In this document: one piece after another, positions 53,035 to 64,000 of the stretch
Layout of the letters: each line of letters begins with the position of its first letter
Position numbering within the stretch: position 1 is the first letter of the stretch
Assembly (NCBI GenBank): GCA_034766995.1
Contig: CM068313.1
Coordinates: forward strand, 37,149,996 to 37,213,995
Source: Acanthacorydalis orientalis
Taxonomy: Eukaryota; Arthropoda; Insecta; Megaloptera; Corydalidae
DNA: 64,000 nt
Reading direction: 5' to 3'
Program-made: the position numbers and the translations under genes
Notes under the pieces: model-generated
Databases searched by the model: none
What the model was told of the DNA's origin: nothing
The model's input: only the letters and a program-made list of their open reading frames with translations

Positions 53035-54246
53035 CAGTATTGTCTAAAAATTAATATATATTTTTTTGTAAAATATAGTATTGAGACTAATATTAGAATA
53101 TCTTGGCAAAAACGTTCGTTTTGAAATGACGTTGCAGAAACGTTTTAGATATCTTTCACTCATGAAAATTAAATACAATTCGTGAAAATTTATTATTTTT
53201 CCATTAAGTGTAATTATTTAATTTTAAATGTTTGTAAAATTTCATTATATATATTTTTCTTTCCGCATTATAAATTCAATATAGACGCTTGTATAAAATA
53301 AATGGTTTTTTTCAATAAAAATATTATTAAAAAAAAGTAATTAAGGACTTTAAGTTTCTTAATATACAAAATTCCTTTCTTCCTGATAAGAGGAAACTAA
53401 TATGAATTTGTGTTTAGTGATAAAAATCATCAAATTTCTATTAAAGATGATTGCTTACTTCCAAGTATGTTTCGAATTTTTTAAAGTTTCATAAAGAGAT
53501 ATTTTTTTCATGAATATGAAAGTAATTTTAGAAAAGAATTACCTGAATTATTATACAGTTGAAATAATTATAATACAGTTGAAAAAATTTTTTTACTAAA
53601 ACTAATATTAGCTTTTTGCATGAAATATATTTTTGTCAAATATACATGAGATATTGTGCTCAGTTATTTTAACAGTTTGATTTAGAAATCCTTTTTTTGT
53701 TCACTAACTTCTTAGACTTTAATTTAATATATTCTAAGTTTTTACTTAATATCTATGAATTAAATCAGTTATAGGCAATATTCCGTTACTTAATATCATA
53801 ATTAAAATAAAATTATAATTAAATTAAATAATAATTAAATTATACTACCCTTCTAAGGAGAGTGTACTATAAAAGATATTTATTATTATTTTGTCGCTTA
53901 TTATGTTTCAAAAATATTTCGTCATTCATACAGTAATCATAAAAATCAATATACAATCTAGAAATATAATAACCGATAAGATAATTAATACTAAATGTCT
54001 TCTAATACAAAGTTATGCAAAATAATTCAATTTAAAATGCAAGTGATTTCACTACACTTGTGTATAAAAGCTATCTACATGCAAGTTAATAATTTAATGA
54101 AAAATGGCTAGAATCTTTTTGAAAACAGACTTTTAACCACTTTGGTATATTTTTCTTCTTTGACAGAACTATGTGTAAATTGAATAAATATATTTTTTTA
54201 AAGCTCTTTTAAAATGTCTTGCTAAATTCCGTGAACTTTATTTATG

Positions 54247-54300
<54 letters not shown>

Positions 54301-57300
54301 TATAGTCTGTACAGTTGGTCTTTATTTTCTTCGATAAAATAATAATTTCTGATGTTTGAATCAAAGGATAATTTCTTTTTATTTTGTCTTAATATTTTGT
54401 ACAAGTAATTATTTCTTTAAGAGAAACTATTTTTTTTTTCATCAAACGCTATACCATATATGAATGTTTTATTGAATAATTTATGAGAGTTTTGTAAAAT
54501 TATAATTCTGTTATTAAGATTTTAACATAACTGATTTAAATAAATCTGAAAAAGTAAAATATTTCACTTACTAATATACTTGAACGAAATATTTCATGAA
54601 TCAGTTGCAGTTTATTTTCAATGCTTTTTTCAAATTATTTGTCTTTGAACAATTTGAGCATTTAATATAACACTTTATGTAACTACAACGTACCAAAAGT
54701 TATGAAACATAAACTAGTATAATGTTCATACTGAAAACTTTGTATAATTAACAATGAAGAAGTTTATATCTCCTACAATATAATTGTAAATATTCTAAAA
54801 AATAAAAATACATTTTAATAAATAATTGAAAAAAAAATATTTGTTTCTAAACGTAGATGAGGTACTTCTGAAACATTTCAAAATTTATTGTGTTGCATTT
54901 GATGAATGTATTTGATTTTTTTTCACAATGTGAAATACAAATATAAAGAAATCAAATTCTTATTTTTACTATACTCTTAAGAAAAGAACAGTGATACAAA
55001 ATAAATATTTTCCAGTTTTTTCTCTAATGTGTTCAACATTTATCTCTACTTATGAATATTTAACAATAATGCTTTTCCTATTAATACATATTTTATGGAC
55101 AATAAGAACAAAATTCCATAAATTATGATGTTAATTTTTTTTATTGTCTACCTGTTATAAATGAATATATTAATTAAGTAAAATTCAATGATTATCTAGA
55201 ATAAATACATGTTATAAAAAAATTGAAATTACAAAGAAATTTTAAGTTTTTTATGCATTCTGTAATTGTGACAGGTATTATAAAAATAATTAACAATTTT
55301 TTTACTCAAATTATAGTCATACGTCAAATTATATTCATCATATGTAAATGATAAAATATGTACTTAAATTATAAATTGTTTGATAAATTTATTAAAATAA
55401 AGGACAATACATAAATAATATGTAGCTATGGATGATAATGCTATATAAAATAACGATAAATTATACACATGCACACACACACACACACATATATATATAT
55501 AAGTTTGCGGTTGTGTGAATATTAAAATTATTAATATTTTTTTAATTATTCTATGATACCATTTCCTTGCTTTAATAAATCAATCATTACAATTTTTTAT
55601 TTTGCCATCTTTTTATTAGCAAGATGCATTAAAATATTTATACAAATGTTTCTATCAGAAAGTCGTACAGGATAACATATTAATTCGAAAGAGAAATATT
55701 TATACAAAATACATTAATACTATTTAATTATTTTTACAATATTAGAGAGAAAAATAATTTTAAACGTGTTCATAGCTACATACAAAATCACATGTAGATA
55801 CGCACACGCTCACACACACAAATATATATATATATATATATATTTATATTAATTATTCTCATTAAAGTGCGTTTTCTTTAAATTATAAAAATTAAATACA
55901 TTTTTTTCAGAATCGTGGTGACAAGAAACGAAATCACATGTCGATGATGCCAAACATGAGGGGGAAACCGACACTGGAAATATACAGACCACCTAGTAAG
56001 ATATTAAATATGATTTATTATTATTGTTTATGCAAAAAAATATATATAAAATAATAAAATGCACTACGAGAAAACGTTAAAAATTTTCGGGGCATGCAGA
56101 ATATATGTTTTTTATTTTTCGATATATAATTATCTACAATAATGAATATATAACATTTTTGAATACTTTTAATAATATTTTTTTATATATAATACTTTTT
56201 TTTCAATTCATATCACTAAACTTGAAAATATCTGCGTTTAAAATTGTATATCGAATCGAATGATTGTCTAGCTGAATTGCTGAAAAGTATATTGTGAGTT
56301 TTAATTTTAATAAACCGTTATATTTATTTTTTTAGAGATTTTTCGCGTTATTTAGGCGTTATTCTGCGATCACTGCCTTCAACTTTTCTAAAAATGCTTA
56401 CTCTTCAAACCGTACTTGTGCATATACATAGATTAATTATTATTGATAATGATAATTTTAAAAATGAATTCAAAAGAGAGATGTTTAACTCTTATACTTT
56501 TAAAAAATCATAAATGTTTTAATGTGCTTGAAAACATTTAAAGCATAAATATTGTACATTTTCTATATTTTGTTCCATAATCGTACTGGAAATTACTCAA
56601 CAGAACTTCTACGGTTTCACATTTTATGTTTATATTATATCGTGTTTTAACTTTTCTGTACTTTATAAATTTAAACGGCTAATTTTTTTTTAAAAAAAAT
56701 TAAATATTTTCAGGTGTTCGATCAGATGGTTCACAGAACGGAATGCTAAATCCTAAATTAAATGTTCACGCGAAAGAATTTACTATGAACCATGGGAGTG
56801 ATTTACAAACATCAAGGTATGTTATATTTTACTCCTTAATTTATTTGTATTGAGAAAAATGTGTTCTATCAGGTCTACAAATTAAGTCGGTGCCTTTTTT
56901 TTATAGAAAATAAATGTTTACGGGAACATGGAAAATTTCATTCCTCAAAATGTCCCTCATTATTTTATATAACTATTCTCCATTTGTCGGGTAACTGACA
57001 AATTCCTCGTCGAATAAAATATGGCGGGTTTGAGTCGATGACGTCGTAATTCATTTAGTTGGACCTTTTCCACTGTTTTAGCATTTTTTGCATGTTGTAT
57101 GCATCACATCTTTTCCCATGGGTTCGGCAGCATTTTTTTTCAATTGAAATATGAAAAGTATGCAATGCCTAATATGATTTTTTTCGAATGCCATCGTGTT
57201 CGCTACTGTTTTATGAGGTTATACCAACTGCTTGGGCAAGATATATAGTGTTTTTAAATATTAAAGTTGACATTTTAAAAATCTCATAACGATGAGAAAA

Positions 57301-59050
57301 TATTAGGAGTTGGAATTAATTCGTAGCGTTTTACAAGAGGCGGCGTAGGTAGTACACTCCTCCATTGTTCCCTTTAATATTCCCCGTAAAACAGCTGTCC
57401 TTAGGCGTCAGTTTCAGTATATGTCATTTGGTTGAAGCGTAAATAACAACACTTTGTACTTTATCGAATATGTCGAATTTCGTGCCGGATAAATTGTTTT
57501 TGCGGTGAGTTTTACTTCATTACTTTAACATGAAAGAAAATGCTGCAGAAAATCATCGTATTTTAGTGGAAGTTTATGGTGATCATGCTCTAGCTGAGCA
57601 AACGTGTCGGAAGTGGTTTGCACGTTTTAAAAGTGGTGATTTCGACTTGGAAGACAAGGAACGACCTGGACAGCCGAAAAAGTTCGACGATGAAGAATTC
57701 GAGGCATTGTTTAATGAAAATCCATGTCAAACACTTCAAGAATTGTTCGAATCGTTGAGAGTTGACTTGTCAACGGTAGAAAAAGGCCTTAAAGCCATGG
57801 GAATGATCCAAAAGCAAGGAAATTGGGTCCCATACGAATTAAAACCGAGGGACGTAGAAAGGCGTTTTTCTACCTGTGAACTGCTGTTTCAACGGGAAAA
57901 AAGGAAGAGATTTTTGCATCGAATTGTCACGGGCGATGAAAACTAGATCGATTACGACAATCCCAAGCGCAGAAAGTCATAGGTTAAGCCCGGCCAACCA
58001 TCAACACCAGCGGCGAAGCCAAATATCCATGGATCCAAACTCATGCTCTGTATTTGGTGGGATCATAAGGGTGTGATCTACTATGAGTTGCTCAAACCGA
58101 ATGAAACCATCACTGAGGCTCGCTACCGACTACAATTGATGCGCTTGAGTCGTGCATTGAAGGAAAAACGGCCGAAATACTTTGAAAGACACGACAAAGT
58201 GATTGTGCACCACGACAATGCTCGTCCGCACGTCGCAAAACCGGTCAAAACATACTTGGGGACGCTCGAATGGGAAGTCCTACTCCACCCGACGTATTCT
58301 CTAGATATTTATCCTTCTGATTACCACTTGTTTCGATCGATGAGTCATGGCCTGTCTGGGCAGAAGCTCACTTCTTATGAAGATTGCAAAAAATGGGCCG
58401 ATCCGTGGATTGCATCTAAAGACGAGGCGTTCTTCCGACCTGGTATTCGTCTCCTGCCCGAAAGATGGGAAAAAGTAGTGGCTAACAATGGACAATACTT
58501 TGAATGATATGTTTTTTCAATTTCATTTAAAATAAACGAACTTTTTCATGAAGAAAACGCTACGAATTAATTCCAGCACCCAATAGTTTAATTTAAAGCA
58601 GAGTTATGATTAATTCAATTTGAATACACCAAATTATTTTTTACACATAACATTTAAACAATGTAATTTAAGTGTTCGTTCTTGTCTTTAAACTCATGAA
58701 TATATTTTCAGGTCAAGTGTAAATTTAGGGCAAAACTTCAATCAGCATCACAACCAAATGCAACAACTTCAACATTCGAAATCAAGTGGAAACATGTTAC
58801 GTAATATGCATCAAGGAAATCCATCTGTGACACCAGCACATGTCGGGCCTCCTCCCGGTCATATTGTGCATCATCCACATGTAGTAATGTCCACGGGTAT
58901 TCCTCTTTTACAGTCTGCGTCCAGTGGAAACATTTTACACGTGAGTTTATTTAATTTTTACATACATTGCAATGATATTTTTAAAATCTATTTTAAATTA
59001 TATTCTTAGAATCAATTATATAGTAAATTATTATTAATGTGTGTAATATA

Positions 59051-59124
<74 letters not shown>

Positions 59125-60852
59125 AATTAAAATGTTTGTAAAAAATATTTTTTTCATATCTTCAATTTATTATTATTTATATATATTGCATAAAATTGTA
59201 TTGATATAATATTATATTTTATTATTTCAACATCATTTATATTACACCTTGTTAATTAAATTTAAAAACGTTTAACAAACTTAGATGATTTCACTCACTA
59301 ATTAGTATTAAAAATAATGTCTTTTACACATTATAACAATTAAAATGTGCAAATTCGATTTCAAATGCTAAATTGTACCACTGAGTTCTACCAATTAGAG
59401 TTAATATAATAAATATTTCATGTACATTGTTCAAACATTTCAACAGAAATATTCATAATACGTTTATAGTAGTATAAAAAGGGCCATTACTTAAATTGAA
59501 ATTTAACCAGTTGATTCAGCTACAAATGTATAATCAACTGATACATTTTATGTACATTTCAAAATTTTATTAAAGGCTGAGTATTTAGTATAATACTAGA
59601 AATATCAATCATATTTAAAACATTTCTATTTATGTCTCAGTTTTAAATTATATTGTCAAGTGAAGAAAATGGCTTAAAATTATAAGTAAATAGTAGTTTG
59701 AATGAAAATTATGATTTAATAATTGTACGTATAATATTATGTATTTATATTTTTTGAAAAAAACCAATTATATGCAAATAATGAAAAAATCGGATATAAA
59801 GAAAATATAGAAATTTATTTCTTATTAAGAATAAAGTTTTTAGTTAAAATTGCTATCTATGTAACAGAAGTCAATTACTCTAAAAATCATTTTTTTTTAT
59901 TTTGATAGTCAAATAAAACAAAAAAAATGTATTAAGTTATAAAAACACCTTATTTAAAAAGCATAAAAATCCTTATATAGTAATATATGTTTAAAAATGA
60001 AAAATAATATTTTATTCTTTTTTATAATTTCATAAGCAACAATTTTAAATTTCAAAATAAGATAAATAGCCCTTACTGGTAAATATATAACAAAAAAATA
60101 TGTAAATTATAAACAGAGAGTAATACAGAGCACTGTTAATTTAAGACCAGTGGTCATTTTAATCTTATACGTATTGAAACTGCATGTGTTGGCTCTATTT
60201 CAGTCTCCACGTGTGCATTTTCAACCTCAAATGGCAGCAATGTCGCCTCAGCCCACGCCAGGACCTGCGTTTTTCGCAAATGTGCCAAGTTCAACAGCAA
60301 TGTATCGACCTCTTCGACAACCCCCTCCACCCTTAAGTCAAGCATTGAAAAGATCGAAAAGTCTGAGTGCTGCAGATTCCTTAGCCAGCAAATTACAAAG
60401 TTTAAATATTGGATCCGAAGCTCCTGATTTAGGAAAGTTTTCGCCGGAAATTGAAGAGAATTTAAAAATAGCAGTCGACGGTAATAACACAATATTTTTG
60501 TTTAGTGTTTCAGATATCGTTGTTTTCCTAATATATTTTATTGTCTTAAAACATACAGATACAAATAAATGAAATTGATTTTAGATCCGAACAAACTTAG
60601 TGCTCGTTGTCTTATGGATTTGGTTCGTCATATAATGGAAAGGATAGTTGAAGGCAGGCGGCATTCTTTACCAGGAGCAAAATTATGCTTAAGTATCATT
60701 GAGAAAGAAAAGAATGAAACTTTTTTGGAAACGTTAATTAATACATGCCAACAATGGTATCAGGAAAGAGATAAGGTGAGGTCAGTTCGATATATTATTA
60801 TTATTACTCTTATTTCAACACAAACAAATTAAATACAGTAATTTAAACATAT

Positions 60853-60901
<49 letters not shown>

Positions 60902-61573
60902 GTTTTTAAGAAAAATAAGTTATGAAAAGTAAATTATCTTTTACAAAATACATATTCTATTACACAGACAATTCTATTATGTTTTGTAGATTTTATAGTT
61001 TACAACAAATCGAGTGTTTGCAGACATAGAAATTTATCCACATTTTACAGATTTTTCAAATAGTAATCAAAAATAGCTACTTTTGTTTTCACAAAAGTAT
61101 TCTTTCTTTATAATTATAATATATTTTTATATAAACTAATAAAAAATCATAAAGGATAGAAAATCCGTCGTTGAATAACAGAAAAAGCTGTTCGTTTTTA
61201 TATACTGAACAAATATTATGCCAAAATTGACAAAATGTGCATTTCACAAATGAATTCTTTGTTCAACCTACCAACCACAAATCTTTTTCTGATCAAAAAT
61301 GTTCAATAAATCATTATTGATCGTTTTTTATTGTTACTTATGTGCATTTCAGTAGTGATGCCATCACCTTCAGAAATGGAAGGTACAGAAAAATCTGGAT
61401 AAAGTGTAGATAAGATTTTGTATTTCTATACCTTCGAAAATATATATATATATAATTTTTTTTAGAAAACTTTTTCAGAAAGATGTATAAATTATTTATT
61501 ACAAATTGATATTCAACGAATGTAATAATTATAATGTTTTAAAATAAATTTATAACTTATATATTCATCGATA

Positions 61574-61658
<85 letters not shown>

Positions 61659-61902
61659 TATATGTACATATAAATTACTGTCATAAAGAAAATTATTTCA
61701 GATTTTACGTAACGTGAAAACGGGCGAAGGATCTAGATTTACAGCATTTATGTGGTTTTTAACTGAAATGGCAAGTCAGTTAAAAAGAAGACAACTTCAA
61801 TTAAAGACTCAATGCGAGGGAGTTTCTCCGGCTCTTGTTTTATTGACAGTGCTCGTGAAATGTTGTCAAGCATGTGTACAACCTCCAAAATCTTTGCCTG
61901 AA
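49652..61902 (+). CDS. PAIP1-like MIF4G-domain protein (3' end outside window)
   Basis: Seven exons: 49652-49795, 55911-55995, 56714-56816, 58712-58940, 60204-60480, 60585-60775, 61702-61902. All have AG/GT borders and compatible phases, giving 410 codons before the window ends in intron 7. The Gln/Asn-rich N-terminus is followed by a PAM2-like motif KLNVHAKEF (residues about 91-99), which in PAIP and ataxin-2 proteins binds the MLLE domain of poly(A)-binding protein. After a His/Pro-rich linker and a [20 protein letters not shown] segment, a MIF4G domain begins near residue 268 ([10 protein letters not shown]...[12 protein letters not shown]...[12 protein letters not shown]...[10 protein letters not shown]...[12 protein letters not shown]). 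MIF4G plus PAM2 suggests a cytoplasmic translation-stimulating factor such as PAIP1; a CTIF-like protein is the alternative. The start ATG sits in CGAAAATG context. The introns carry three mariner lineages, two palindromic repeats and a hAT MITE, but the exons are intact. Confidence 0.9.
49868..49933. repeat. (AT)n microsatellite
   Basis: About 65 bp of AT, 70 bp into intron 1. Confidence 0.95.
50267..51108 (+). mobile_element. Hsmar1-like mariner with internal deletion
   Basis: The left end is TTAGGATGGTGCAAAAATAA after TA (50265-50266). The right end, reverse-complemented, is AAAGGTTGGTGCAAAATAAT before TA (51109-51110). At 842 bp it is well short of the ~1.28 kb of complete relatives. The 5' leader and first codons align to the copy at 63507. 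The C-terminal third is recognisable in 50569-50838 ([29 protein letters not shown]), while the DNA-binding part and first catalytic region are deleted. A frameshift and stops make it inactive. Its right end abuts a 100-bp (TA)n array. Confidence 0.8.
51109..51211. repeat. (TA)n array adjoining a mariner end
   Basis: About 100 bp of TA starting at the mariner's TA target duplication. Confidence 0.95.
52664..52704. repeat. (AT)n microsatellite
   Basis: About 40 bp of AT. Another lies at 52997-53031. Confidence 0.95.
53040..55460. other. Intron 1 interior without identified features
   Basis: A+T-rich unique-looking DNA in the PAIP1-like gene's 6.1-kb intron 1. One AT array (54250-54296); nothing else recognised. 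Confidence 0.5.
54250..54296. repeat. (AT)n microsatellite
   Basis: About 47 bp of AT. Confidence 0.95.
55464..55502. repeat. (CA)n(TA)n microsatellite
   Basis: CA run then TA. A shorter TA tract at 55820-55844 lies just before exon 2. Confidence 0.9.
55911..55995 (+). CDS. PAIP1-like gene, coding exon 2
   Basis: 85 nt after TTTTTTTCAG; encodes a basic segment ending [10 protein letters not shown] plus one base. The donor is GTAAGA. Confidence 0.88.
56714..56816 (+). CDS. PAIP1-like gene, coding exon 3 (PAM2)
   Basis: 103 nt after TTTTCAG; carries the PAM2-like KLNVHAKEF. The donor is GTATGT. Confidence 0.9.
57303..58583 (+). mobile_element. Full-length mariner
   Basis: A 1281-bp element with 30-bp inverted ends (TTAGGAGTTGGAATTAATTC on the left; TTGGGTGCTGGAATTAATTC on the right after reverse complement; three mismatches) and TA duplications at 57301-57302 and 58584-58585. 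Length, ends and transposase place it near the mauritiana/cecropia group of DD34D mariners. It lies in intron 3 of the PAIP1-like gene, same strand. Confidence 0.93.
57470..58507 (+). pseudogene. Mariner transposase with three nonsense codons
   Basis: Colinear with a 345-residue mariner transposase such as Mos1, without any insertion or deletion. The frame from ATG 57470 is broken by TGA at 57506-57508 (codon 13), TAG at 57944-57946 (codon 159) and TAG at 57980-57982 (codon 171). The last two stand where the family has tryptophan codons. The three catalytic aspartates are present at codons 156, 249 and 284 (in [12 protein letters not shown] and PSDYHLF), the spacing of DD34D. The N-terminal helix-turn-helix region ([30 protein letters not shown]) and the C-terminal WEKV..NGQYFE are clear. 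Inactive as it stands. Confidence 0.93.
58712..58940 (+). CDS. PAIP1-like gene, coding exon 4
   Basis: 229 nt after ATTTTCAG; His, Gln and Pro-rich linker. The donor is GTGAGT. Confidence 0.9.
59054..59121. repeat. (TA)n microsatellite
   Basis: About 68 bp of TA in intron 4. Confidence 0.95.
60204..60480 (+). CDS. PAIP1-like gene, coding exon 5
   Basis: 277 nt after CTATTTCAG; Pro-rich linker, KRSKSLS segment and the first helix of MIF4G. The donor is GTAATA. Confidence 0.92.
60585..60775 (+). CDS. PAIP1-like gene, coding exon 6 (MIF4G)
   Basis: 191 nt after GATTTTAG; MIF4G helices. The donor is GTGAGG. Confidence 0.93.
60858..60900. repeat. (TA)n microsatellite
   Basis: About 42 bp of TA in intron 6. 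Confidence 0.95.
61271..61490. repeat. Palindromic repeat family, copy C
   Basis: The left arm has CCAACCACAAATC, TTTTTCTGATCAAAAATGTT and CAATAAATCATTATTGATCG, then GTGATGCCATCACCTTC. The right end (61461-61492), reverse-complemented, reads ACATCTTTCTGAAAAAG, a weaker match to the left end. It lies in intron 6, with a short TA array inside. Confidence 0.55.
61577..61672. repeat. (TA)n microsatellite
   Basis: About 95 bp of TA, 30 bp before exon 7. Confidence 0.95.
61702..61902 (+). CDS. PAIP1-like gene, coding exon 7 (MIF4G)
   Basis: 201 nt after ATTTCAG; MIF4G continues with [12 protein letters not shown] and [12 protein letters not shown]. The donor is GTGAGT. No later exon is seen up to 64000. 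Confidence 0.93.
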
Positions 61903-62554
61903 GTGAGTTGCATTTTAAATATTTTTTATTTTTGAGTTTTTATAAATTTTGAACATAATATATGTTTTTTTATATATAAATTTGGATCAGACAACTAGAT
62001 AAAGTAATAGCTAAAAATTTGAGTTTATCTTATAGTTTACGCATTTTAATGAATTAAAATTTTTAAAAATATTCCAAAACATCTTAGTTAGAAAGTTTAT
62101 AAATTAAAAATAATTTTATTTAATACTTGGAACTCCACACAGTATTTAAAAAAATAATATCCGTAGACTCAACTTGTATATCGGTAACAATTCCTATAAA
62201 TTATATATTGATACTACTTCAAGAAAAAAACTTATATGCATAAGTTCATATCATTGTCTTCAATAATAAATAGCAGGATTTATATGTTCATGCAATAGTT
62301 TTAGGCAATTAATTATTATTATACACACATCCATGACACAGGATTCAAAATGTTAAGTATTTACGTTCTTGAAAGATTACAGCTATATAGTTTTGAATTA
62401 TTGTGTTTATTTTTAGAAAAAATAATGAAGTGAAAAATTATTCGTCATGAAATTAAAAATTACTATGAATTCAATATTGATCTTGAGAATTTCCACTATC
62501 ATAAAAATTTAAGTTGATTATATTTTCTGATCTCAAATAACATGATTATTAAAA

Positions 62555-62556
<2 letters not shown>

Positions 62557-62602
<46 letters not shown>
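62557..62602. repeat. (AT)n microsatellite
   Basis: About 46 bp of AT in intron 7. Confidence 0.95.
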
Positions 62603-62607
<5 letters not shown>

Positions 62608-62729
62608 AACGTCGTATGTAATTTAAAAAAATTAATATTGTTTATAAAAAAGAATAAATGTATGACGAGTCACAATACAGTCCTGTCAGTACGGTTAAAT
62701 TCACTTTCACACACGAATTTTCCTCACTC

Positions 62730-63052
62730 CAAAAATCACACATTTTTTCTGATCAAGAATGTTCAATAAATAATTATTAATTATTGGTAGCTACTTACGC
62801 GTATTTTGATTTTAATGCCGTTATCTTCAAAGCGCTAAAGCTCCTTTTTTCTAAATATACTATACCCTTAAAAAACGAACGAATGAAATTTCTAAATACT
62901 TAATTTTTTCAACTGCCGATAAGAAATTTAATGTTTACTTTTATTAGCGTTCTGAGTATGATGACATCGTCTTAGACACACAACAACAACAATTAAAAAC
63001 GATTAATATTCATTTATTGAACTTTTTGATCTGAAACATGTTTGTGGGGTTG
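62730..63052. repeat. Palindromic repeat family, copy D (best defined)
   Basis: The left arm has TTTTTTCTGATCAAGAATGT, TCAATAAATAATTATTAATT and GCCGTTATCTTCAAAGC. The right arm, reverse-complemented, has TGTTTCAGATCAAAAAGTTC, AATAAATGAATATTAATCG and GTCTAAGACGATGTCATC. Outermost bases resemble CAACCMCACAAA. About 320 bp, no coding capacity. Confidence 0.7.
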
Positions 63053-63182
63053 TGAAGAGAAAAGAATTTATCTCTGAAAATGTATGAAGAGTTGAGTATA
63101 CAAATAGTATTAGAGATTCTATAGCGCTTTAAGAATTATAGAATTCCGTGGGCAAGTTAAAAGAGGAAACATTGACTTAGAG

Positions 63183-63378
63183 CAGTGCTCTTCAAACTGT
63201 GTTCCGCGGAACCCTGGAGTTCCACGAAACCTCTTCAGGGGTTCCGCGAGTCAAAGTCAAAATTCGATACAGTTTTCGAAGAAAAAACCCGAAAAGCTAA
63301 AATTTCAAAATAGTTAATTCATAATAATTCCTTTTATTTCTAGTCTAAGTCTTTTCTTTCTAAGTTTGAAGACCACTG
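63183..63378. mobile_element. hAT-type MITE with 8-bp target duplication
   Basis: A 196-bp element between identical ACTTAGAG (63175-63182 and 63379-63386). Inverted ends are CAGTGCTCTTCAAACT and CAGTGGTCTTCAAACT. The left part contains TTCCGCGGAACCC and a later GGGTTCCGCG, a motif pair common in hAT MITEs. No transposase. Confidence 0.9.
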
Positions 63379-63506
63379 ACTTAGAGCAATCTATATATAA
63401 CTTTTTGGTTCAGCATATGTTAGATATGGATAGTATTCTTCGTAAAATCAAAAATAGGTGCAGATATCTGAACTTTATAAGAATTTTTTAAAAAAATTTA
63501 AAGATA

Positions 63507-64000
63507 TGAGGTTGGCGTAAAAATAATTGCGTTTTTTTTTTCATTTTAAGTTTGGCGCCGATTTTTCTAGTAACCGTTATCTTTTATTATAGTCATTTGA
63601 TATATTATTGAAAACAATGAAATCAGCACTACTAATTTCAGCTTGTCTATTGTTTTCATTCTTTAGTATTGTTGGATATAATCTCTTAAATTAGTCATGG
63701 AGAAAGAAAACCCGTGCGATTTTGTTATATGAGTTTAAATTGGGAGGTAAAGAAATAGAAACTGCTCGAAATATCAAATTTTTTTTGGTGAAGAGTCAAT
63801 TAGTAAACGTACATCTCAATACTGGTTCCAAAAATTTCGTAATAGAAACGAAAGCTTTGATGATGAGGATGGTCGTGGACGTCCTTCAGCAATAGACGAT
63901 AATGGTTTAAGAATCATTATTGAAGGGAACTCATGTAAAACATCCCGAGAGATGACAAAAGAACTCAATGTTGATCATTCAACAGTTGTTCGACATTTGA
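63507..64000 (+). mobile_element. Hsmar1-like mariner, cut by window end
   Basis: Begins TGAGGTTGGCGTAAAAATAA after TA (63505-63506). The leader aligns closely to 50267 onward. From 63699 the frames, with at least one frameshift in the first 30 codons and another near 63780, read as the N-terminal half of a cecropia-group transposase: helix-turn-helix regions containing SQYWFQKFRNRNESFDDEDGR and TKELNVDHSTVVRHL. Unlike the copy at 50267 it keeps the DNA-binding region. The remainder lies outside the window. Confidence 0.8.

Larger units (their letters stand above)
56869..58633 (-). mobile_element. Mariner-derived MITE interrupted by a second mariner
   Basis: Same family as 14231-14757 but inverted. 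One end is TCAGGTCTACAAATTAAGTC after TA (56867-56868). The other, reverse-complemented, is TTTGGTGTATTCAAATTG (up to 58633). Between them lie about 480 bp of MITE sequence split by the 1281-bp mariner at 57303-58583. The minus-strand frame of 57000-57110 reads like a mariner C-terminus ([21 protein letters not shown]). Homology to the intact copy resumes on both sides of the inserted mariner. Confidence 0.75.

Noticed and set aside
58301..58495. 64-codon minus-strand frame
   Set aside because: Antisense of the mariner transposase.
60154..60492. 112-codon minus-strand frame
   Set aside because: Antisense of coding exon 5 of the PAIP1-like gene.

Overview
This window looks like a piece of a very A+T-rich insect genome. 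The evidence is (i) split genes with GT-AG introns whose products are conserved animal proteins, (ii) several mariner, hAT, piggyBac-type and RTE-like elements, and (iii) more than fifty (AT)n arrays, roughly one per 1.1 kb. Nothing prokaryotic or organellar is visible. A hymenopteran (bee, ant or parasitoid wasp) would fit, but the sequence alone does not settle the order. All gene models below were read by eye from splice signals and known protein families; no search was run.

Three protein-coding genes are supported. (1) 24051-24113, minus strand: the first coding exon of a SEC14L1 / 'real-time' (retm) homologue. It ends in a perfect GTAAGT donor, and no second exon is visible in the 24 kb that follow in transcript direction, so positions 1-24050 are best read as one giant first coding intron running off the left edge. 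(2) 26611-27446, minus strand: a complete three-exon PHF5A gene (SF3b subunit, 110 residues). (3) 49652 to beyond 61902, plus strand: seven exons (410 codons, 3' end outside the window) of a PAIP1-like translation factor with a PAM2-type poly(A)-binding-protein motif and the first part of a MIF4G domain. CpG-bearing islands at 32.5 kb and 35.7 kb look like noncoding 5' exons of this gene or of an unseen gene. A short open frame ending at 49185 is either an upstream ORF in its leader or the last exon of another gene.

The rest is mostly intron or intergenic DNA filled with mobile elements. Defined copies with target-site duplications: a 527-bp mariner-derived MITE (14231-14757), a 708-bp piggyBac-type MITE with TTAA duplications (28892-29599), a 5'-truncated but open RTE-type LINE (30598-31707) with a hAT MITE 20 bp beyond it (31727-32025), another hAT MITE (63183-63378), a full-length 1281-bp mariner (57303-58583) nested inside an older mariner MITE (56869-58633), and two copies of an Hsmar1-like mariner (50267-51108 deleted; 63507-end cut by the window edge). 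Decayed mariner and LINE fragments lie at 1.1, 1.6-2.0, 4.1, 9.2, 19.2 and 43.4-44.2 kb. Two small repeat families I cannot name are also present: a palindromic family (6.8, 11.5, 61.3, 62.7 kb) and a family with a G+C-rich GAGCG core (9.5, 12.0, 24.9, 25.4 kb).

There is no operon-like organisation. The two housekeeping genes on the left (retm, PHF5A) are transcribed leftward and the PAIP1-like gene rightward. The most informative structure is the layering of elements: LINE 3' ends running straight into (AT)n arrays, a mariner end abutting an (AT)n array, and three mariner lineages inside one host gene.
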